Assembly: GCF_002019645.1 (NCBI RefSeq) | Contig: NZ_KV917374.1 | Coordinates: forward strand, 4,669,854 to 4,733,853 | From: Litchfieldia alkalitelluris | GTDB lineage: Bacteria > Bacillota > Bacilli > Bacillales > Bacillaceae_L | Direction of reading: 5' to 3' | Length of the DNA stretch: 64,000 bases | Part shown: piece by piece, positions 55,155 to 64,000 of the stretch | How positions within the stretch are numbered: the first letter of the stretch is position 1 | Layout: every line of letters starts with the position of its first letter | Position numbers and translations under genes: made by a program | The notes under the pieces: model-generated | Told to the model about the DNA's origin: nothing | The model's input: the letters and a program-made list of their open reading frames with translations, nothing else | Databases searched by the model: none

Positions 55155-56040
55155 TAACATTACCCCCGATTAGGTTATTTTTTTTAAAGAATAACTTGTT
55201 ACCTTGAAAGTTTAATTGTCCAGGCTCAATCCCATTTCTAATTAATTCAAGTAACGTTTGACTTACCTTTCGCATGGAAACTTGGTCTCTTGCGGTAGGA
55301 TAAGGTCCTACACATTGAGATTCGCTAATGCTCATTACCTTCCAGTCAATCAATAAATCTTTCGAAATACTCTTCTCTAAGCTTTGATGATCAATTGAAT
55401 AATCCATAATGATAAACATGTACGTTTCATTACGGCTATTTTTTTCTAGAATAGCTTCTTTTATGTTGGATATTGCTTGTTCATCGACCTTTTTTACAAA
55501 AGGAGAATTCACAGCAAGTGCTGTATCCTCTATAAGTGGTGTGAACTCGTTACCAGGTACTTGTATTGGAAAGACACGTAGTCTTCCGTACAAAAGAGAA
55601 CTGGCTGTGTCTCTTATTTTCTCTATCGAATTGTAAATTGTATTTAATGCAGAATCATAACCCAATGAATATGAAGAATCTTCAATATCATTAAAGATAG
55701 AAACTGGGATGAATAGAATGTTATGATATGGTAGATCGATTTGATGGTTCTTTCCGCCAAAGACAATAACTGTATCGAACTCTGATAAGGGTTGTAATTT
55801 GTTACTATTTTGAATGGTCCATTTATGTTCGGGGAAGCTATTTAAAATTGCTTCACTTGTATATTGAGCTTTGTCTAATGCTACCTTATGTAGTTCCCTA
55901 ACTTCGATCCCATCAGATTGTCGATTCCATTCAATTCCATATAAACTAACAATATCATCGTTTTTCTCATTAATTAGTGTACGAATAATTTCTGTGATAC
56001 CAGTTGTAAAGGAACCGAAATGAACTACACCAATTTTCAT
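55144..56040 (-). CDS. Phosphofructokinase-fold protein with degenerate active site
   Basis: The 298 residues align over their whole length with bacterial 6-phosphofructokinase. The best block is [20 protein letters not shown] (about 124-143), then [10 protein letters not shown] and a C-terminal part [20 protein letters not shown]. All active motifs are lost. GGDSPG near the N-terminus is GSFTTG; the ATP/Mg loop GGDG is GGKN (about 94-98); the catalytic TIDND is SIFND (114-118), so the Asp base is Phe 116. It is thus unlikely to be a kinase. It is the first gene before tkt, with an 11-base overlap. A sensor or regulator of transketolase is a reasonable guess. Confidence 0.72.
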   Translation of the reverse strand: MKIGVVHFGSFTTGITEIIRTLINEKNDDIVSLYGIEWNRQSDGIEVRELHKVALDKAQYTSEAILNSFPEHKWTIQNSNKLQPLSEFDTVIVFGGKNHQIDLPYHNILFIPVSIFNDIEDSSYSLGYDSALNTIYNSIEKIRDTASSLLYGRLRVFPIQVPGNEFTPLIEDTALAVNSPFVKKVDEQAISNIKEAILEKNSRNETYMFIIMDYSIDHQSLEKSISKDLLIDWKVMSISESQCVGPYPTARDQVSMRKVSQTLLELIRNGIEPGQLNFQGNKLFFKKNNLIGGNVNVN

Positions 56041-56383
56041 AAGCTACCTCCTAACTTTTGAAATTTTGTAAAATCAGTTATGAACAAATGTTATATTTTA
56101 AGTATACTACATTCCTTTTTTAAAATAAATAATACTTTTATATATATTTATTAAAATAAATGAAAAAACGTTCACAACTAATTAACATTTTTGCATGTCG
56201 GATTTCTTTCAATAAGGAAAGGGACTTTTTTATCCACCTTTTCCTATGATATTATTTGTTTTGCATAAGAAATTCATTCTACAGGAAAATTTAAATTTAG
56301 ATAGTACTATTAATTTTATGAATTAGTTTAACAATCTACTTTTTATTAGTATAATTTATCTATCAACATTTTGGAGGACTTAT
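56041..56383. other. Intergenic region between divergent operons
   Basis: 343 AT-rich bases between the phosphofructokinase-like gene and the YesL-family gene, expected to hold both promoters. An imperfect inverted repeat (AGGAAAGG / CCTTTTCCT, about 56215-56246) is the only structure I see. No gene. Confidence 0.4.
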
Positions 56384-57022
56384 ATGGAAAACAGCGGCTT
56401 AATGGGTGGTTTTTATAGACTATCAGTATGGATATCAAAATTTGCTTATGTAAATTTACTTTGGGTTACATTTACATTAGTAGGGCTAGTTATTTTAGGG
56501 TTTTATCCAGCGACAGCTGCTATGTTTGCTGTTCTAAGAAAATGGATAATGGGGGATACAGATGTTCCTGTTTTCAAAACCTTTTGGCAATCCTACAAGC
56601 AAGAATTTGTCAAAAGTAACTTATTAGGACTTATATTAACTGTCATTGGTGTTATCCTTATTTTTGATTTAAAATTTTTTCAAGCATCTGAAAATTTAAT
56701 TCTTAGTTCACTATTTATTCCATTATTACTTGTTACATTTTTATTTTTATTGGTACTTCTTTATATTTTCCCTGTATTCGTTCATTTTGATATTAAATTA
56801 TTACAGGTACTAAAGAATTCCTTTTTAATAATGGTTATGAACCCTCTAATTACGATTTTCATGCTTGTTAGCTTAGGTGCATTGTATTATATACTTATCT
56901 ATGTACCAGGTTTAATTATGTTCTTTAGTGGTAGTGTTGCCGGTTATATCATTATGTTTTTTGCATATCGTGGGATTCTTAAAGCTCAAGAGAGACAAGA
57001 AAAGGCTAATAATAAAAAGTAA
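56384..57022 (+). CDS. YesL-family (DUF624) membrane protein
   Basis: 212 residues with five or six membrane segments. The N-terminal part (MGGFYRLSVWISKFAYVNLLWVTFT, then FYPATAAMFAVLRKW) is the DUF624 signature. Members such as YesL lie with sugar-uptake and carbohydrate-use genes, but their role is unknown. GGAGG lies before ATG. Single gene with terminator. Confidence 0.85.
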   Translation: MENSGLMGGFYRLSVWISKFAYVNLLWVTFTLVGLVILGFYPATAAMFAVLRKWIMGDTDVPVFKTFWQSYKQEFVKSNLLGLILTVIGVILIFDLKFFQASENLILSSLFIPLLLVTFLFLLVLLYIFPVFVHFDIKLLQVLKNSFLIMVMNPLITIFMLVSLGALYYILIYVPGLIMFFSGSVAGYIIMFFAYRGILKAQERQEKANNKK

Positions 57023-57028
57023 TCAAGG

Positions 57029-57066
57029 AAGTGCTTAATACATTTAAAGTATAAGCACTTTTTTGT
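57029..57066 (+). terminator. Terminator after the YesL-family gene
   Basis: AAGTGCTTA-TAC type arms pair (AAGTGCTTA, TAAGCACTT) and six T follow. Confidence 0.85.
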
Positions 57067-57254
57067 TTTAATAATTACCTAAATATATTGGATAAAAGAT
57101 CTCATTCAACCTTTGCTATAATGAAAAAGTACGATATGATTTAATAGAATTACTTTAAAGGAATGTCTTATGATTTGATAGCATATCCTTTTTAAAATTC
57201 ATTACAATATATTTTGTGTATTATAAACCAAAATGCCTAAAGGAGAATAGAATT

Positions 57255-57566
57255 ATGGGAAAATCAAAAGCAAAAAAACTACGCCAAAAACACCTAAGGG
57301 AAGGAAATAGAAATCCTGAGCTTAGCCGGAGTCCCTTTGCATATGCAGATATGCGAACTAGAACCACAAAAAATAAAAAAGATCAACTTTATAAAACCAA
57401 ACACAAGAATCGTTTTTCTTCTTCTACAGATGAGGGCAACGGTTCTTTTTATTTTTATTTAATTTTTAAATACTTCGAGTATAAAGGAACAAATTTTCGA
57501 CATACTTTTAGTAGGACTTGTAGCTCAAAGAACAGAGCGGCCAATCGTAACATCGTTATCGATTGA
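57255..57566 (+). CDS. Small basic protein; C-terminal reading doubtful
   Basis: ATG 57255 with AAAGGAG 9 bases upstream encodes a very basic protein (MGKSKAKKLRQKHLREGNRN, then SPFAYADMRTRTTKNKKDQLYKTKHKNRF). The N-terminal part looks like a conserved small Bacillus protein and could bind RNA. After about residue 65 the frame becomes Phe/Tyr-rich and runs through the tRNA-like sequence at 57514-57597, which suggests that the natural stop was lost by a mutation or junction. Confidence 0.6.
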   Translation: MGKSKAKKLRQKHLREGNRNPELSRSPFAYADMRTRTTKNKKDQLYKTKHKNRFSSSTDEGNGSFYFYLIFKYFEYKGTNFRHTFSRTCSSKNRAANRNIVID

Positions 57567-57597
57567 GCATCTTATGGGTTAAAATCCCATCAAGTCC
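57514..57597 (+). pseudogene. tRNA-like sequence with replaced anticodon arm
   Basis: Acceptor GGACTTG (57514-57520) pairs perfectly with CAAGTCC (57591-57597). D arm GCTC-AAAGAACA-GAGC and T arm ATGGG-TTAAAAT-CCCAT are perfect and correctly spaced. The anticodon arm is not: 57542-57563 instead forms a stem of about 10 bp (CAATCG, bulged T, TAAC/GTTA) with an ATC loop. The T loop has TTA for TTC, and AAT replaces the 3' CCA. It is probably a tRNA pseudogene, or a structured tRNA-like RNA. Confidence 0.6.
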
Positions 57598-57835
57598 TAA
57601 TGAATATTTTAATGGTGCTCTAGTTTTTATAAATTAATGGATTTGTAGAAACTACCTTTTAAAATCTAAAAACTGTCAGAATCCAACTCATTCAAATGCT
57701 AGTCTTTTGTACCTTCCGCTTATTTGCAAACTTTCTCATCTAAACCTGACTCTTATAGATGTACTAGGAATTCCTTTTAAAACTTAACCCATTCCTCTAG
57801 AAAGAAACCAAAAAAGACCCCATTCAACCTTCAGT

Positions 57836-57920
57836 GCCTAGCGACGTCCTACTCTCACAAGGGGAATCCCCCAACTACCATCGGCGAACCAGGCTTAACT
57901 TCCGTATTCGATAGGCCGCC
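57836..57920 (-). pseudogene. 5S rRNA pseudogene (3' portion)
   Basis: Bases match the intact 5S copy at 58154 from its 3' end for about 80 positions (GCCTAGCGACGTCCTACTCT, CAACTACCATCGGCG, TTAACTTCCGT) with small changes, then diverge (ATTCGATAGGCC for GTTCGGTATGGG). The 5' third is lost. Confidence 0.85.
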
Positions 57921-58109
57921 TTCCAATGCCCTTCGGATCTCTGCGTCAGACTACACTCACTCAAATGCTAAGGCTTATCATACCCTCCGCTTTTCACTCG
58001 CTTGCTTCTTTGATCTCCTCGTTCCTCGAAACCCGACCATATTATTACTTGTAGTATGTATTCCTTTTCTATTCGTACTCATTATTCTAGTATAAACCTT
58101 ACGGTTTTA

Positions 58110-58148
58110 AATAAGAAAAAAAGACCCATTCAATGAATGAATCTTTCC
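58110..58148 (-). terminator. rRNA operon terminator
   Basis: On the minus strand GATTCATTC and GAATGGGTC pair and are followed by seven T. It lies directly after the 5S gene. Confidence 0.75.
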
Positions 58149-58153
58149 TAAAT

Positions 58154-58269
<116 letters not shown>

Positions 58270-58325
58270 CTTATGAAGGTTCGCACCTTCAAAACTAGAT
58301 AACGTTCATACATTCATTAATTTTT

Positions 58326-61277
<2,952 letters not shown>

Positions 61278-61450
61278 TAAGTTAAAGTCGTAAAAACTTT
61301 ACAGTTTATTACTTTGGTTTTAATTCTTAATGAATGTCTTGTTACGTTATCTAGTTTTCAAGGTACGAATTCTAATAGAAGGAAAGTTCCTTCAAAACTG
61401 ACCACAATAAATCAAGCGTCTTTTTATGAATCTCATAAGAGATTCAGTTT

Positions 61451-63024
<1,574 letters not shown>

Positions 63025-63208
63025 AGAGATATTTGATTGCTCAAATAAAAATTTAAAACTAGATTAAACGTTGACGCTTGTTTATTGTGTTCAGTTTTCA
63101 AAGAACTTTTTTAAAAACAACTTTATTAAGTTACCACTTTAAATTATTAATGTCAACATGTTTTTCACCAACAAAAACTTTTGTTAGATCAAACGAGTTA
63201 ACTTAATC

Positions 63209-63237
63209 ATTGTATCATGATACTTCTTCTTTGTCAA
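63209..63237 (-). promoter_or_regulatory. rRNA operon promoter, proximal
   Basis: On the minus strand TTGACA, 17 bases, TACAAT. It lies about 185 bases before the 16S gene. Confidence 0.85.
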
Positions 63238-63309
63238 CTTCTGTGAAGTTAACTTAGAAAATAAAAAGCAATCTTTAGGAGATTACTTGTTTCTTACGAG
63301 ACAATAACC

Positions 63310-63338
63310 ATCTTACCATATGCATTTCTCAATGTCAA
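63310..63338 (-). promoter_or_regulatory. rRNA operon promoter, distal
   Basis: On the minus strand TTGACA, 17 bases, TAAGAT. About 100 bases upstream of the proximal one, giving tandem P1-P2 promoters, just after the 5S gene of the preceding operon. Both -35 boxes lie in the shared context GAAGTTGACA. Confidence 0.8.
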
Positions 63339-63365
63339 CTTCTGCGAAGTTGTAAAATATGGTAA

Positions 63366-63481
63366 GCCTAGCGACGTCCTACTCTCACAGGGGGAGTCCC
63401 CCAACTACCATCGGCGCTGAAGAGCTTAACTTCCGTGTTCGGTATGGGAACGGGTGTGACCTCTTCGCCATCATCACTAGA
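63366..63481 (-). rRNA. rrf: 5S ribosomal RNA of the upstream operon
   Basis: Almost identical to the 58154-58269 copy (one change seen, GGGGAGTCCCC for GGGGAATCCCC). It follows the second 23S gene. Confidence 0.96.
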
Positions 63482-63585
63482 CTTGTTTTGAAGAACATTT
63501 CCTATCTTACAATCTTTCATGAAGATATTCAATAGGGAATTCATTCCTTCAAAACTAGATAACGTTCATACATTCATTAATTTTT

Positions 63586-64000
<415 letters not shown>

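Larger units (their letters stand above)
57680..58153 (-). repeat. Decayed tandem duplication of the rRNA operon tail
   Basis: 57680-57835 and 57943-58153 share the same landmarks in order: GTCAGA...CACTCA-like, TCAAATGCTA, ACC(T/C)TCCGCTT, TTCCTTTT, AAAAAAGACCC-CATTCAA. The copies differ by many substitutions and indels. Each ends at a 5S sequence (pseudogene at 57836, intact at 58154). No gene lies in 57600-57835. Confidence 0.6.

Overview
The window looks like the chromosome of a spore-forming Bacillaceae species. The DNA is AT-rich, ribosome binding sites are of the AAAGGAGG type, and there are sporulation genes (spoVR, YjcZ-type small proteins, a KatX-like catalase). Several genes also keep the order they have in Bacillus subtilis: yhcS-like sortase, yhcT, yhcU, yhcX, pgcA, yhdB, spoVR. 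No species can be named from the sequence alone.

From 1 to about 25.0 kb there is an accessory island. It carries a type I restriction-modification system (hsdM-hsdS-hsdR, cut by the window edge), an SOS-controlled cluster (DnaA N-terminal-domain protein, small protein, YolD-like protein), a short ATP-dependent DNA ligase, and a two-gene membrane operon (triple OB-fold protein plus coiled-coil phospholipase-D-like protein). It also has three large serine recombinases, two of them in an overlapping pair, a DEAH helicase with a possible C-terminal nuclease, and a PD-(D/E)XK nuclease. The right edge cuts spoVR inside its conserved GWASYWH-type motif. A 25/30-identical direct repeat of that junction lies 1.8 kb further inside. 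This suggests that elements accumulated stepwise at spoVR, as in SCC-type cassettes, and that excision could rebuild spoVR. The C-terminal half of spoVR is not in the window.

From 25 to 57 kb the sequence is mainly chromosomal backbone: peptidase, pgcA, chemoreceptor, yhcX, bdbC plus thioredoxin, yhcU, yhcT, SurA-like lipoprotein, TSUP transporter, sortase, LtaS-type sulfatase, VanW lipoprotein, 1-phosphofructokinase, proC, catalase, HAD hydrolase, SorC-type regulator, transketolase and a YesL-family membrane protein. Three items stand out. A 52-bp hairpin repeat of about 23 units runs strictly in phase and is split by an IS256-family element with a 9-bp target duplication. A phosphofructokinase-fold protein that has lost its active-site motifs overlaps the transketolase gene. 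A cluster of DnaA-box-like 9-mers lies upstream of katX.

From 57.5 kb to the end lie tandem rRNA operons on the minus strand (16S-23S-5S, then 5S and the 3' part of the next 23S), with two tandem promoters before the 16S gene. Downstream of the last 5S gene are a decayed 5S copy, a duplicated operon tail, and a tRNA-like element whose anticodon arm is replaced by a long hairpin.
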